Assembly: GCA_017591395.1 (NCBI GenBank)
Contig: WEDG01007164.1
Coordinates: 1-64,000 of the forward strand
Direction: 5' to 3'
From: Schistocephalus solidus
Lineage: Eukaryota; Platyhelminthes; Cestoda; Diphyllobothriidea; Diphyllobothriidae
Length of the DNA: 64,000 nt
Below the pieces are notes generated by a model. The model was not told the origin of the DNA. It saw only the letters and a program-made list of their open reading frames with translations, and ran no database searches. The position numbers were made by a program, and so were the translations under genes. This document shows, piece after piece, positions 10,441 to 23,979 of this stretch; positions within the stretch are counted from its first letter, which is position 1, and every line of letters starts with the position of its first letter.

Positions 10441-10762
10441 TTAAATACGTGCTTTAGCTACTCATTATCGGTGTGGTATAACAAAATACAAGAACACAAC
10501 TTTATTACTTATTTGTGACAAAAGAATTTGCAAATTTACAAAACTAAATTTTGTTTACTGCATCTGTCTTTGATTTCGTAGCAAAAACATAATTTGTTGT
10601 GCAGGCATTTACCCGAGTTTCCTGAATGCAAAACAGAATCTTCCATTATTATAACATAGATATTGAAATGTTTTCTGGCTTGCAATAATTTTATTATATA
10701 AGCCAACGTAAAGAAACAAAGTGTTTTAATCTGGAACTTTAACCTCAAATTTTGATTCCTAA

Positions 10763-11355
10763 ATTTCATGATTTTGGCAAACTACTGTACCTTCTTTGTC
10801 CAAACATGCACCAGATCGGGTACATAACGTCAGACGTTTTCTGTTGTGGCAGCGGGTCTTCCGGCCTCATTACGCGGCGCTTTATGGTTTCCTCTGGCCT
10901 GTGTGTAACCCCAACTCCAAGTAAATCGAGAAGGTGCCTGACGGCTTCTGAGAATTCTTTCACTTACAACAGAGCTTACCAGAAGTAAGGCTGGTGGGGT
11001 TTAGTCTCTCATTTTGCTTGCGTATGCACAGGTTGAAAAAGTTGCGCGGGAAGCAATTCACCCTCAGTACCCGTCGAAGAAATTGAACCTCAGCAAACTG
11101 TTCTTCCATTTCATTCATTGCAATTCGTCTCGACGTGCAGGTATAGCGCCCTGAGGCAAATGCTTTTGTGACTGATTTGGTGCTTGTTTTTGAAACTCAC
11201 TACTTGTGTCCTATCCGTTACTTTCCTGAACACTTTGGTTTTCAGGCCACTAAAATCTATGCGGCAAACTAGGTCATCCAGAACGGCCCCTGGTCATTTT
11301 CTTTCTCCTCCATTGTTACTTGAATGTCCGGAAAGATGATTTGGGAATTTCAGGT
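10763..11355 (-). pseudogene. PLE family 2 fragment (RT thumb to pre-GIY-YIG), inverted copy
   Basis: Minus-strand counterpart of 6690-7275. Frame 10766-10963 reads the GVTHRPEETIKRR / VMRPEDPLPQQKTSDVMYPI / CMFGQRRY series and is cut at the same residue as the left copy. Sharing that endpoint means the truncation predates the inverted duplication. Confidence 0.75.
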
Positions 11356-12000
11356 AGCCCACAGGCCAGATGCAAACACCAGGTGATGAGTCATGAGACT
11401 GAAAGTCCCGCTGGCGTCGTTTGCTCGATTTGGTGCAGTTGTGGACATAGCAACTACGTCGGAGAAACCGTGAGATTGCACCAGCAGTGAATGGCCGAGC
11501 ACGCGGCTGCGAGGAGGAGGAAATACGGTGGCTCTGGAGTTGCAGCTCACTTAATGGCACCTTGCCATATTTTTCACTTTGAGGAGACTGAAAGCCTCAC
11601 AAGATGTGATATCTGCGTAAGCCGTGATCTGCCTAAGTCATGGTTATCCGGCCCACAGTCAATAAACAAGCACAATGAACTCCGGTTTCCTTATTTCGCA
11701 TTGAAGCATCAGCTGAGCAGGGAAATGGGTCATGTGGGGAGGCCATTGGTGGCCAAAATCCCAATGAAAGTGAGCCAAATTGCTGGGGCCTTTTCATGGA
11801 CTTTTACAACATGGATGGTAAAATTATGGATGCTAAAGACTCGGACGTGGAAGGGGAAGCTATCATAGCATCAATTAAGACATTCATTGGTGATCGCGAT
11901 AGCGGTTTATTGTAGTACGCATGTGATCGCGTGACCAAAACGTACTATAAAGCCTGCTCATCTTGTGCATCTTTCACCCTTCCTTCAACAACCACTTTAA
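11355..12000 (+). pseudogene. PLE family 2 GIY-YIG endonuclease C-terminal part and 3' tail (right copy)
   Basis: The plus strand reads HRPDAN, two stops, VMRLKVPLA, then in another frame CGHSNYVGETVRLHQQ, a stop, and a 125-codon frame (11491-11868). NYVGE fits the second half of a GIY-YIG motif. The open frame begins MAEHAAARRR and goes on with VAAHL, LPKSWLSGPQSINKHNEL and FALKHQLS, matching the C-terminal endonuclease part of tapeworm PLEs as I remember them. The 3' tail carries GTAGTACGCATGTGATCGCG and a CGTACTATAAA box, both conserved in the left copy. It is a broken GIY-YIG nuclease. It lies head-to-head with the minus fragment ending at 11355. Confidence 0.8.
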
Positions 12001-15000
12001 TATTTCCTATGCAACAGCTTAAGGTAGATAAATAGCACCTAGTTCTATTTTAAGAAGTTACGAATGTGGCTGTGATTTTCCAGTATAAATGATGCGAGTA
12101 AATTGTAAATATCCGTGAGATTTGACAACATCCGTTTAAGTCATATTTATCAAGTTAAACGTGAAAACTATGCTTTTTTAATCGTGTCATCGAGACACAA
12201 CAAATTCAAATATAAAGCATACGTAGGTGGTGGACAAGGTTCTTTATTGAACCTACATCATAAAGATTACCTTAATTATAAATACGCAAACAGTAATGCA
12301 TGAACTACGCCAAGAACGATATAAAACACTTTCAATAAATTTGTCATAAATTTCTCATAGGAACACGATCCTATTCAATAATTGCCATGATCTCCGGAGC
12401 TTTCGTAAAAAGATGAGTTTAATGAAAGTTCACATAAAGATGCAAACTAGATATGTCACCTATTGGATTGCTAGAAATAATCACAAAATTAAACTTCGAT
12501 TCAAACATCTGACTAAAGTAGCGTTGCTCTATTGATTATGATTCAGTAACGTCCGTCCTTTTTTAGACGAAGTAATTGACAGGTATTTGTTACACCTTCC
12601 ATTATGTGATGTTGCCTTCATTTATATTACTAATTTCTTACATTAAATGTCAATGCAGTTATAAATTCAACTACATTTCGTTGGAATCCTGCACCACATG
12701 TTAGTTTTCAAACTCATTTTCTAATTTTTAAATTGTTAAGAGTACGGAATAACGTCTTTAATATATATAAAATTCGCTTGATTGTAAATAAAGCAGTTTA
12801 TTTGGTACGTATTCATGTGATTGTCAAGCTTTTAATGTATTCTTCAATTTGTAGAGCAATGCGCTTCTTAATTCTTAAACCTATTAAGGTGTCAGTTTAC
12901 TATGTAATCTATTAATTTGTGAGCATTGTTTGCATGCAAATTTAATGACAATTTATCCCGTACTTTTAAAAAAATGTCGGGTGGTGTACTGCTTTAATTA
13001 TTTTTTTCTCTCTCCTCAATTTATGATTTTTTTCAAGATTCCCACTTATGAGCCATGTTCACTCCGAGTTTCAATATGCCTGCACTTCTATGACCTGTGA
13101 TATAGTATTAAAGTAACGTAATGAGCTTTATATTAATTAAACGTTTTCTTCTTAATGCTTCCAGGAACAAAACATTAGCCTATGTCCGAAACTCGGGGAG
13201 AAAGAAATCTGTAATATCAACAGTGATATACGTTAACCTATTTTATACTAACACAATTAAAATTGTTAGCTTAGGCACTCAGTGTTAGCCGTAAAGAGGA
13301 TTTCCATTGCTGGGCTGCCTATGTTATCCTAAGAAGTATGCGATTCAGCTGCGTTCTTATTGAAATATTCCACGAATTTGTGATTGGGTGTGCTTGTAGA
13401 CAACAGCATTGAGGTACATAAAGTGATTTAACGCAGGCCGGAGGAAATGGGTGAATGCAGACGTGAACCTCGAGTGGGCAAGTTACGCAAATACTTGGCA
13501 TTCTTCTGGTAATTGCTTAAAACCGGCGAAAGCACAATATTCATAACACACCCCGTAATATCTCTTCCGCCGAAATACGTGTAGCGTTCCCTGCAAGCGT
13601 GTCTAAGACCTTGATTAGGTGTCATATTATTTCTTCCAATAGCAAAAAGGGCGAAAGTGTTTGATCAACATCAAAGCAAAGATACTAAAATAGGATCAGC
13701 AATTTCGAACGTTAAGACTATTTTAAATTCCGCAAAAAAACAACAGAAGGCCAATTAGTTATAAATTGCTCTATTTTCGGTACAAACGCGCTTGATTTCT
13801 AAATGTGGGCACATGAACCTAGTTTCCATACATCGTGTTACCAAAAAAACCTATTTGATTCGGTTTTCACCATTCATTATAAAGATATATCAGAAAGAGA
13901 TTGTCCATCAGCAAACATTGAATGTATGAACCCTAAATCTCGAAAGAAATTTTAAAATTGTGCTATAATAATAAGTGATATTTTAAACAAACATGTAGTT
14001 ATTTTGATAAGAGATGTTGAAACTACTGATAATATATCTAATTCTGACAAAATTTTTATTGATTGAAGATTATGTTCAGTTAGCAGGGGACAAATATCTT
14101 CATCGTTTAGGCTCTTAAACCTTTGCAGGGAGACATCAATAGAGATAGAAGCAGTCACAGAATAAGCCAAAGTATACGGTACCTGCAGACAAATCCCTTT
14201 ACAGGCACCTTCAGAGTTTTGTTACTACTCATTGATTGGTTCTAACTCCTATACATTCGGCTTAAACTTTTGTTACCTCTATGCCCAAACGTGAACTTCT
14301 ACGTGAATTTGTTGGCCTGTGTCAAAAGAAATTATCCGTGCTTGACCAGCCTTCCGTTAAAGGACAATTAACTGGAATTCATTGAGAAAAAAGAGGCCGT
14401 GATTACAGTTAAAAACTGTTTAAATTACAAACGTTTGAAAATATGTCTTGAACGTTTTTTAAAAAAAGGAAAAAAATAAAATTGTCTGAGAAAACGTGTG
14501 GTGAATAATTCATGAAATTTAAATCCTGTAAAATCACACAACTGTTGACATAATCTGCATTCTCTTTATCGTATAAGGACGGTAAATCCATCTTTCACCA
14601 GACATTTATGGTCAGAAGGGCATTCCCCATGTTGGACAAAACTGCATATTTGTTTCTTTCTTAAATTTTTTTAAAATAAAAAATGACAACGATGACAATC
14701 TTTCGCATTTTGATGACTGAATAACTTAATATTGATGACGAAACGGATCAAAAAACAAAGGTCGTCAACTAAATCTCACATACACTACTGTATCTGAATT
14801 ACTTGATCAGTGGAAATTTCTAAAAAAGCACCAAGTCCTGCCAAAATGCAAAACCAGTGAGCATTTTCAAAAACAAATGTAACCCACTCTTCATTTTCCG
14901 CCAAAAAATTGGCTTACATAGTTTGATTAACGTTTAGCAGTTGGCGGGGCATATTATTGATAATCAATAGGCAAACTGTTAGGAAATTACCTTGAACAGA

Positions 15001-15430
15001 GATAAGACCATCCAGGAGGCTGCTATAAAAACGCCGTAAAAATCACTAGATCTGCATTAAAAATGAAAAATACCAGTCTACCTTATCGTACTTTCGGCGG
15101 CAAAACGAGGTATAAGATAAATTAGAATAATAATTTCACCTGGATGTTCCAAGGCATTTTGTACTGTTAAAATTTCCGCAAACGTTCAAGATTTTGGAAA
15201 ATTGAGAAAGTATTTTAGGATATTCCAGTCATCCATAGATGCAAGTATTTTTGTGCACTTATTTTCATAATCATACAATTTCGGCCCCCCTTGCGCATAT
15301 TCCGAATGCTGAAAATATTTAATTTTTTTGTTCTAATTTAATTTGAAAGCCTATTTAATTGCAAAAATATTTTTTAGATGAATGGTAAGGAAATTTGGCC
15401 TTCTAAGTTAATCACAGAGCATATTCCTAA
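12001..15430. other. AT-rich non-coding region
   Basis: Only short frames of low-complexity composition occur here. No domain, RNA gene or clear repeat was recognised. Confidence 0.6.
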
Positions 15431-15434
15431 CTGT

Positions 15435-15620
15435 GGTTGATTAGTGTGCCCGAAACATCCTTTATTAGATCTTCAGTAATAGAGCTGTTGGTGTATTAGG
15501 ACCGTATCTCACCTTTTGTGAGCTTAACGATGCAAATCTATGCGTTAAACGGAAGCAGCACAGTGAGTTCGTCTGATGAAGGCAAATTGATTAGGATGAT
15601 TTGTGTATTCATTCCGAATA
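15435..15620 (+). repeat. Dispersed repeat, copy 1
   Basis: It matches 24680-24860 in the same orientation. An AGTGTG block is followed by CCTTTATTAGATCTTCAGTAATAGA against CCTTTACTAGAGCTTCAGTGATAGA, then further shared words. The similarity is diverged, so this is an old family. It may be LINE 3' sequence, but that is not shown. Confidence 0.55.
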
Positions 15621-15649
15621 AGTGGATAAAAATGTAAAGTGGATGACAG

Positions 15650-18600
15650 CAGTCAACATCGTCCATGTCTCAATATTAGCGCCTCAGTATCGAGGACAGC
15701 GGCCGGTGGCCTAGGTAGGAACTAAGCTTGCTGCTGTAAGCAATCCACATTTGAATTGAAGCAACAGGCTACTTAGACTCGCTCTTCTATTATATTTCTA
15801 TTTTTTCGGAGCCGTAACATTAAAATTATATTTGTTCTTACAACCTACTTATTAGTCGAGTCTTAAAACAGTCAGGACGAAGCCAGTTGATATGACCCTT
15901 AGACAGTAATGTCGTACTCAAAACAGGAAGTACATTGTATTTGTGGTTGATGATTGCATCTTACATCAGTGATAATAAGGACGATTCGAGTAGCATTGGT
16001 GACAAGTGTACATGATAATAGGAAGCAAATAACAACAAGCCAGGTTAATCTTAAGTATCGAAATCTCAAAATTCTGCGTCGAATAGTATTCGGTAATCGT
16101 CGAGAATTTTAAAAGAAGTTAAATAAGGACTGACTCCTTGTGAAAACCAAAAGACTGGCACGGACCGGATGAATACAAAAAAAATGAGGGCATAATTTAT
16201 TTCCGTTTTCATTGGACAGATTCCCATGGTAAATAACAAAGACGTTTACACAACGTTGACTAACACTTAACATCTTCTCAGGTCTCAAGTACATTTTCAG
16301 TTAGCCTAGGTATAAAATTGTGCAAAAACACTCTTCTGACGTAGCCAAACTCACTGTATCAATCCGAAAGAAAAAGCATATGAGGCCCCATACCTCGGTG
16401 ACCGATTTAGACAAATTTCAATCCAAAAGAGTTCAAAAGTTGATCCTAAAAATTTCACTCCACTGGTGCATACTTTTAACAGCATTTTTGATATCAAATG
16501 CCCCACTAAACAAAAGGAATAAAATGCGATGTCAAAGCAAATCAGTAACATCCTTTTGAAATCTAAACCACTTAAAACTGTTCAGGTGCATTCAAGTGAC
16601 GATTATTAATGGCATGTTAGTTCAGAAGTAGCATTTAACTGTAATTTTATCACAGAAATAACGCATGTGCGCATCACGCCTACACTAACACAGGTGGGCT
16701 GTGCCACGAGGTATGACAAGTGGCACCCCGTAGCGTTCAAATAAGTCTTGAGTTTAATGAAGCAGTTACAAAGATATTCACCTACGTCACGTGCAAGACA
16801 ATTCGAAAATGATGGCCCTGTGGAGCTTAGATTGGAAATCACTTATTTGCTGAAATACTCTGTGAAGTCAAGTCTCATTACCTGCCAGTGGCATTTATTC
16901 AAAGCATACTCTCTATAATTGTCGAATGCTGTGTTTCTCATTTTATCACTAAATACGTTAACTTCACGTAGGCTGAGGCTCAGGAAAATAAAGATATGCT
17001 TTCGTTTATGGATATATCTTTTTGATCTCATCTATTAAATGCACATGCAATGGGTATACTTGGTTATATTCCTGTATAATATAGTTTTTTTTAATTTTCA
17101 CTTGAATACTTTTTATGTTGTAATTCTGTTCCGCTCTTCGAGTGCTGTCGCATTTAGCAATTAAATCGAAAAATTACCGGATTATATATGTTTGTTTGTT
17201 TCTTTATTTTCACTGGCGATACATATATCACTTGTCTTGATATTTTGCGTGCGATCACTGCCTTTGCAGGTTCCATTAATCTTCACCAGTAATGAGCTGT
17301 TGCAGTGGAAATCTAACGCTTGAGTTAAAGCAGCAGTCTAGGTAAGCATGATTTACTAAAGTATTTCTCTCTTATTAAAATTTATTTGATGAGTCTTAGT
17401 GCCAATGGCCATATTCTTTGATGTTTTTAAATAAACGTGCGAGCTTTTCAGTTTAAATTAGCTTAAAAAGTGAATAAAATATACAATTCACCAACTGAGT
17501 AGTAGGCTCAATTCACGATTGCATATTTAAATTGTTTATCTTCCGCAAATTTGCTAAATTTGGCACAACCATGGATGAAAATGGATAATGAATTTGTAAA
17601 CTGTATCACTATCTCAAATATATCAGTTAAATTGCCTGAATTTATTGGCAGGCACCTTAAAAGTAGGGTGTTTATGGATGACAGATGTCGAAGCATAAGA
17701 CTAACCATGGCCCAACCGTTCGAGTATATCCCAGAAAGTTATGTATAATGACGTCACATCAAAACGCCATAAAGTATGCTGAATATCATTTTAAAGTGCA
17801 TATTCTGTCCATATACGTCACATCTTATCATCATGATAGCCTTGATAATTTAGGCGAACAGTTATTTTTAGCGTTGTTGTGGTTTGAATATTTCAGCCAC
17901 AGTACCGTGGAAGATTAAACCTTCTCTTAGATTTAAACAAATTTAATAAGACAATTTATTCTGATTTGATTCTCCAAAAATCATTTTCGCCTGATTCAAG
18001 AATGAGCAATGTATTGCAGGGTTTGTTCGTAGTAAACAAACAGTATTTAATATCGTTTTGCGGAGTTTTTTGCCTCACCCGGCAGTACAAATTAATAAGA
18101 TATTTCTATGAAGAAATTTGGAAATTCAATAGACATGCCACCAGCACTTTTTAACGTGTGATTAGCAGCAGCTGATAAAGCCATATGCTGGCAGATTATA
18201 AATCACTTTAACCGATAATTTGAACAATATTGCACTGAGTATCTTCTAACAATATTGTTTCTATGATTTACCTAAATTTTGCTCATTTAAATTTAATAAA
18301 TTTGCACTTGTTCAATAAAAAGATAATCAGACCTGCCAACTGAGCTGTATTATTCCAATAATGGTTCAACGTTGTTAAGCCTATTAAATAAAGGAAACCT
18401 CATTTTTTAATTAATTTATTTTGCAAATAAGGCAGAAATTGATGAACCGTAATCTAATGTAAGATAATGTGCGCAGCACAGACGAAAACGGAATTTGTAA
18501 CGTCAAGCTGCCCAAACTGCTGACAAACGAGCATTTTAAATTCTTTCGAGTTTTTCATATAATCCACATGTAAACGTGATAGTAACCCACGTTGCGTAAC

Positions 18601-21600
18601 AACACAGTACCACTACAACTGCAAGTAATCTTGCTGAACCTTATCTTAATTCGTATATAGTCAGCAAGGCCTTATTAGTTGAGAAGTTATTTGTTACGAG
18701 AAACGCAAAAGTGTATTTCAATGAATTTTATTTATTTAAAAAATTATATTTTCCTATAATTTCAGTTATTTTTGCGCGAGACTATTGAAGAATATTATAT
18801 TTACTCACCTAAAGAGCGAACACTACCAATAAAGGTACATTAAGTACAATAAAGTATATAAAGTTTATTTAGATTTTTATTTTTCGAGGGTTAATAAAAA
18901 TAGAAAACAAACTGTATGATTAATAAGGGGATGCCAGTCAGGTTGGAGTAGCTTCGGTAAGAGGGTTGTGCACATTACTGTGTATCTTTTTCCGTCAAAA
19001 TAAAATATAAGTGATAACAAATATGTTCAGGACGAAAACATATCAAATATAAGACCAATCACGTGCAAACGATATGGCTTTAAACTAAAAATAACTTTGT
19101 ATTTCATAATTTAACTTTTGTTTGAAAGGGGTTTATTTGCTGACAATGTTGAGGAATGGGAAGAGAATATATTCGATGGATGCATATGGTGCTAAAATTG
19201 CACTAAAAACTGGCATAATGTTTGAACGTTGTCCTAATTTCATTAAAGAAATACGTTCTATTGTCTGTTTCATATTCGAGGTATACACCTCTTACACAAT
19301 CGCACCTTTTATTCTTATAACAATATATGTCAGGCTAAAAGATGTTTCGTTAACCACATGGTAAATTTGTTACTTGCTTGACTTTAAGACGCCAATCAGC
19401 CATGCATAAATATTCCTACCTCAATGACGTCATTGGTTGGTGAATTGGGGTGCTAACTGAGGCGGAAACCTGCATTGCCCTTGCGCAAGCTTATATTTGG
19501 TGCCAAAAGATTCTTCCGGCATTCTTTTGCGTTCAGTAAAAAAGGGATGAAAATACATTTTGTCACCATGCATATTTATTCACTTACTTATTTATCATCA
19601 AGTGTGCGCATAAGAAACATATTTTTTGGAAAATAATCCTAAAATATTTTCTCCATATGAACAACAATCTTTAGAATATTTCAGTATAGATGTCTATTAT
19701 TTCGATTTAAATAACGTGGTAACTGGCGTTTTTGGCATAGAATGAATTAAAAATACTTGCCAATGTTTTACTTATAAACATTTCAATCTATTCAGATTTT
19801 AAACTAATAAAAGGTATGCAAATAATATAAATGCGCGTCAGGTAATTTATTTGGTAATCATAAAGGTAGAAGGGTTTTGCCAAACAGTCCAGTCGAGACG
19901 TTTGTGAGGCCTTGCCTTTGCATGCCTTTTGTATTGATCAGTGGGTCCAAGTTGCGCAAAGGCTTATATAGCGCTTGTAATTTTCATAACGTTGGCGGAT
20001 ATGCATTGCTTGTATACAGCTTCTACCTTGCACATAATTCCATCTAACAATTGCACAAAACGAATGCAGATCAGGCTTTTATGTGAGCGTCTCGATTAAA
20101 CAGACAAATAAAATCAACACCATGCCACACATGAGATGATATTTTTGGTTACGCTCACCTCCCCTTTATTGCACGCGCCTTAATTGACTCATTTAAATGT
20201 CATTTGAAATATTTGGCTTTACTTAAGCAAAGCTAAATTGACTGCGCTTTATACTTGCCAAAAGGCAGCCAGTGGTATATATCAGCATTTCATTTGCCCC
20301 AATGTGGGTTAGTTAAGATTAAAATACACTAATTGATTAATTCATTTCTGAGGAGAGTAAAGGCAGAGACATTAATGTTGGAGAATGTTCTAGAAAGCAA
20401 ACAGGTCATGTTAACGTAAGTCCTAGTTTGGTCTTTCTGGAGTTTTAGTTCTAAACAGCAGGACATAACGTTTCGTTTTTAAAACGAGACATTGCCACGA
20501 CCACTGCACACTGGATGGCCTTCCAACTTTTGCCTACGTTTGCCCAGCCTATGCACCCTTGTTGCCATCGACCTTTGCGCAAAACTTAATTGATTAATCG
20601 TCATGCGGCTACATATTGCGCAGATATTTGATCGTCAATTATCAACAAAGTAGTATATAACTTTGCTTAGATTAGAGTAAACGCGTTTCCATAAAAATGT
20701 AACTTTATTAGATAGACAAACAATGAAATGTATAGATAACCGTTCCTATATCTGACGTCTATCAATGTTTTATGCAAACTGGAATACTCATATTTGCAGA
20801 GAATATTTCCTGCGTGCCAATTGAATTCAAATATGGCACAGAAAATACATTGACGTACCTTTAGCAATTTTAAGATGCCATCGCTAGGAGATAATAAAAC
20901 GTTTTTCACAGATTATCCAACCGTATGTACAGTTAAGGTTAATATTACTTGACTAAAAAACCTCAAACCATAATAATCACTTTCAGGATGAGTTTTACTT
21001 TTTGACAAGAAAACGAATCCAAAGTACATACTGGCCTGTATAATTCCACATTCAGATCAACATGGTTAAGCTTATTTAATATCCCAAATTTCTTATTTTT
21101 TATTTCAAATATTTTACAATGGAGGAGCACGTGTATGTAAGATTTACGAATGCCAAATAGAAACTTTTAATCTAGATGAACGTTTAAACCTCTGTGTAAA
21201 TGCGTTAATTCAATTACTGTTTAATATATATTTAAGCGTCAACATGTGCTTGACTAGTATACAACAAATACTTTAGCAAAAAATGGGGTGCATATTCACA
21301 AAAACCCAACTATTTTAGGCAAAACCGGTTTTATGCGTTAAGGTTTATAGTATTATCAGCCAGAGATAAAGCAGAAGGACCGTAATTATTGACTGTGTTG
21401 GAAGAAAGCAAAGGATATAGTAAGCGTAGGCAAGCCCATGCACCTAGCCGAGATCATATTATGCCAACAAGGAGTTTGATTCTAATTGACGTTATGTCTC
21501 CTGACTGTGACTTGAAGGGAAAGAAACACCATTATGCCACATTATTTATAACGTCATTCTACTGTAATTTTTATGAGAAAACAATAGCAACAGCGTTGTC

Positions 21601-22360
21601 ATTAAAAACTGAAATTCACGGGTTACTTAAACATTATTATCATTATGTCATTGGTTTTATTGTAAATATTGAAAAAGTCATTTCAAATCAATCGAAAACT
21701 GTGCTAACATAATATATGTTTACTTATAATATTCAAATGTCCTTTATCAACGATGTCATCGATGTCCATTTTGAGAGTAATAGTCACGAAAAGCATGTGT
21801 TTTAGGAATCAGTCGAAGATAAGGGTAATTAACACACCTAATGAGCAGGGTGTGGAGGCTTAATTCCCTATGCACAATTAACAGTTCTAGATCTTCTCAC
21901 TGTGGTTCGAAATTAAGGTCATTATTGCTGGTGCATATGCATAGGATCTGTTTGTTATCGTGCTTTAGTAACCTCTGCTGGTGATTGGTTTCATATCAAC
22001 CGAGAGATTTACTGAATCTCTTACACTTTTGATACAGTGTTCAAACAATTTGGTCCTTGGTCATACAGCGCTGGAGACTCTTTCTTTGCCAAACGTGCAA
22101 ACCCTTTGAACGTGAAATGTTGGTCTTCACCCGCGTACTACGTTACCTTCTGATGGTTGGGTAATGATGGAATAGATATTTTATGCCAAAGATTGCATCA
22201 CGTTTATCTAATTTGCCATGCAGGCAACGAGAATGGTTTATTTGTAGCTGAATACATACCAATTTATAATGGCAATCAGTCGTTCCGCTTTGCTTTGGGG
22301 TTCATTATTGACACCCTCCAGCAGCCGCACAGCAGCGTATAGTCACAGGGGCAGATAACG
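15650..22360. other. AT-rich non-coding region
   Basis: No recognisable gene. The longest frame (21389-21712, plus, 107 codons) has no domain I recognise and lies in uniform background, so it is not called as a gene. Confidence 0.55.
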
Positions 22361-22369
22361 AATGCCAAT

Positions 22370-22510
22370 ATAGACAACGGAGACTGGAATAGTCATTTCC
22401 GGCTCGTTAGACATAACGAGCCCGTCATACCCCACCCCAGGTTATGCACCATCCAAGGCTTTAACACGTGACCTAAAAGTACTGACGGCGCATTTGCCGA
22501 CTTAAGGGTT
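22370..22510 (-). repeat. tRNA-headed SINE-like element, copy 1
   Basis: The minus strand shows a degenerate B-box region (GTGTTAAAGCC) followed about 60 bases on by a tail with GGAAATGACTATTCCAGTCTCC. The head-then-tail order matches the other copies in the window. Confidence 0.5.
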
Positions 22511-22529
22511 TCCAATTAACATGCCTTTG

Positions 22530-23970
22530 TGCAGAGATTGTATGAAGTGGTTCAGCAAATAGTCAACGAAGGCCCTTATTGAAGCCTTCCATGGGCATCG
22601 AAATCCAAGGCCATCATCAAGCAGGATAAAGTGCATGCGCCTTTATCATCGATCATCGTCCATCGTCAATGATCCTCAAATGACAAAAGCCCCTCTGGTT
22701 CTAAACAATAAAACAAACTTTAGAGCAATTTAAGAAGCTGACGGAAATTCGGCATAGAAAGATTTAAAAAATTAAACTCGCTTAGCATATTTACCCTTTA
22801 AATAGTATATCAACGCTATCATCAAGAAGGAAACAGTTGAGATTTTGATAGGCAAGCAACGATCAACTGTGAATTCGAACAAAAAATACAGTGAGATAGT
22901 TAAAGCTCTGTGTGGTAAGATGTAACTCTCGTTCATTTGGCTCATTGTCCAATGGGTTGTGATAGGGACGATCAGCAATTTTAGTAATAAATAACATATA
23001 GTTTAAGAGGCTTTATTAATTTGAACATTAGTGCACACACTGCAAACAATGTGAAGCTTAAACGCATCTGCAGAAAAAATTGCTTTACTCTCAGTTTCTG
23101 ATAAAGTATTAAGGAAATTTAAAAGCTACACAGACTAATTTACACTAATTGAATGATTTTATTTTCTTAGGAATTAAAAATCAAACATTTTTTAAAAGCA
23201 TGTATCTGGTAGAGCACAATATGAATTTAGGCAGGTTAAGGGTCTATTTTAAATTACAAAGTTACACAGACTGAGTTTAACCAATTTCGGAATAAATATA
23301 TAGGCCAGTTTCAAAGCAACGCAGACAGACATACTTATATAAATTAACACTATGAAATTGATTAAAAAGTATGATGAACTTACTTATCCCAGAAAAAAAC
23401 AATTATGACAGAAAGTAAATTCTACACAATCTACCTTACTGCATATTCATGATAAGCTCCTAATGACATAACATTGTAGCATTTGCTTACCAACATGAGA
23501 TATCAAAAGACAAAAACCATTTTAATGTATTTCTGAATAAAGCATATTTGTAATAACGCAGTTTAGACGGAATGCCTGCTCATATTCCGCATACGAGCAT
23601 ATAGCTAGGATTAGCGAGGGGATTTAAAAGTGTCTCTTGTGACAGCCGGCAGCGTCAAAACGGATCAGCAGTTAAACTCCTCAGTCACCAAGAACGTTGG
23701 CTACTTCAGCATTAAGATAATCCGCGAAGTAATGGAAATTGGGGTGTCGGATGAAAACGCACGCATTGTCTGACATTGACATACAGAGCTAAGTGCAGTT
23801 ACGTTTGGTTGGCTCACAACCTCAAAAATTGCCGACAGATCTGATAGTGCGACACCTTTTGACAAAGATTTTCCCGCAGGCTTTCGACATCCTAGAAGAG
23901 GGATACATAGTGTGAGAACGACGGAGGTTAATACACGTTATTTTAAATGTTTCACCCAAAACATTATTAA
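22530..23970. other. AT-rich non-coding region
   Basis: No gene or clear repeat seen. A short run at 22645-22680 is built of ATCAT/CATCG units. Confidence 0.5.
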
Positions 23971-23979
23971 AATGATGAC

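Larger units (their letters stand above)
10190..11405. repeat. Right inner arm of the large inverted repeat
   Basis: Inverted copy of 6637-7860: family 1 3' tail and terminal repeat, AT-rich stretch, then the family 2 fragment on the minus strand. It runs without a break into the outer arm at about 11395. Confidence 0.88.
4535..12000. mobile_element. Inverted-duplication cluster of Penelope-like elements
   Basis: The left arm is 4535-5115 plus 6637-7860. The right arm is the inverted and continuous 10190-12000. The left arm is split by a segment at 5116-6636 that the right arm lacks. The centre is occupied by one nearly complete PLE (minus) and one internally deleted copy (plus). The arms contain fragments of a second PLE family, an AT-rich flank and the family 1 terminal repeat. 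All of this lies in the duplicated unit, so a true inverted duplication explains it better than two independent insertions. The arms are very similar: the encoded 65-residue frames at 7075-7272 (+) and 10766-10963 (-) differ at three positions. Confidence 0.85.

Noticed and set aside
11384..11412. TGATGAGTC..GAC-T-GAAA string resembling a hammerhead core
   Set aside because: It lies in the family 2 coding region, has an extra base before GAAA and no C at position 3, and the other family 2 copy at 7165-7200 lacks it. Chance resemblance.
21389..21712. 107-codon plus frame
   Set aside because: Unrecognised sequence with no repeat or domain, and it opens with a non-ATG start. Not supportable as a gene.
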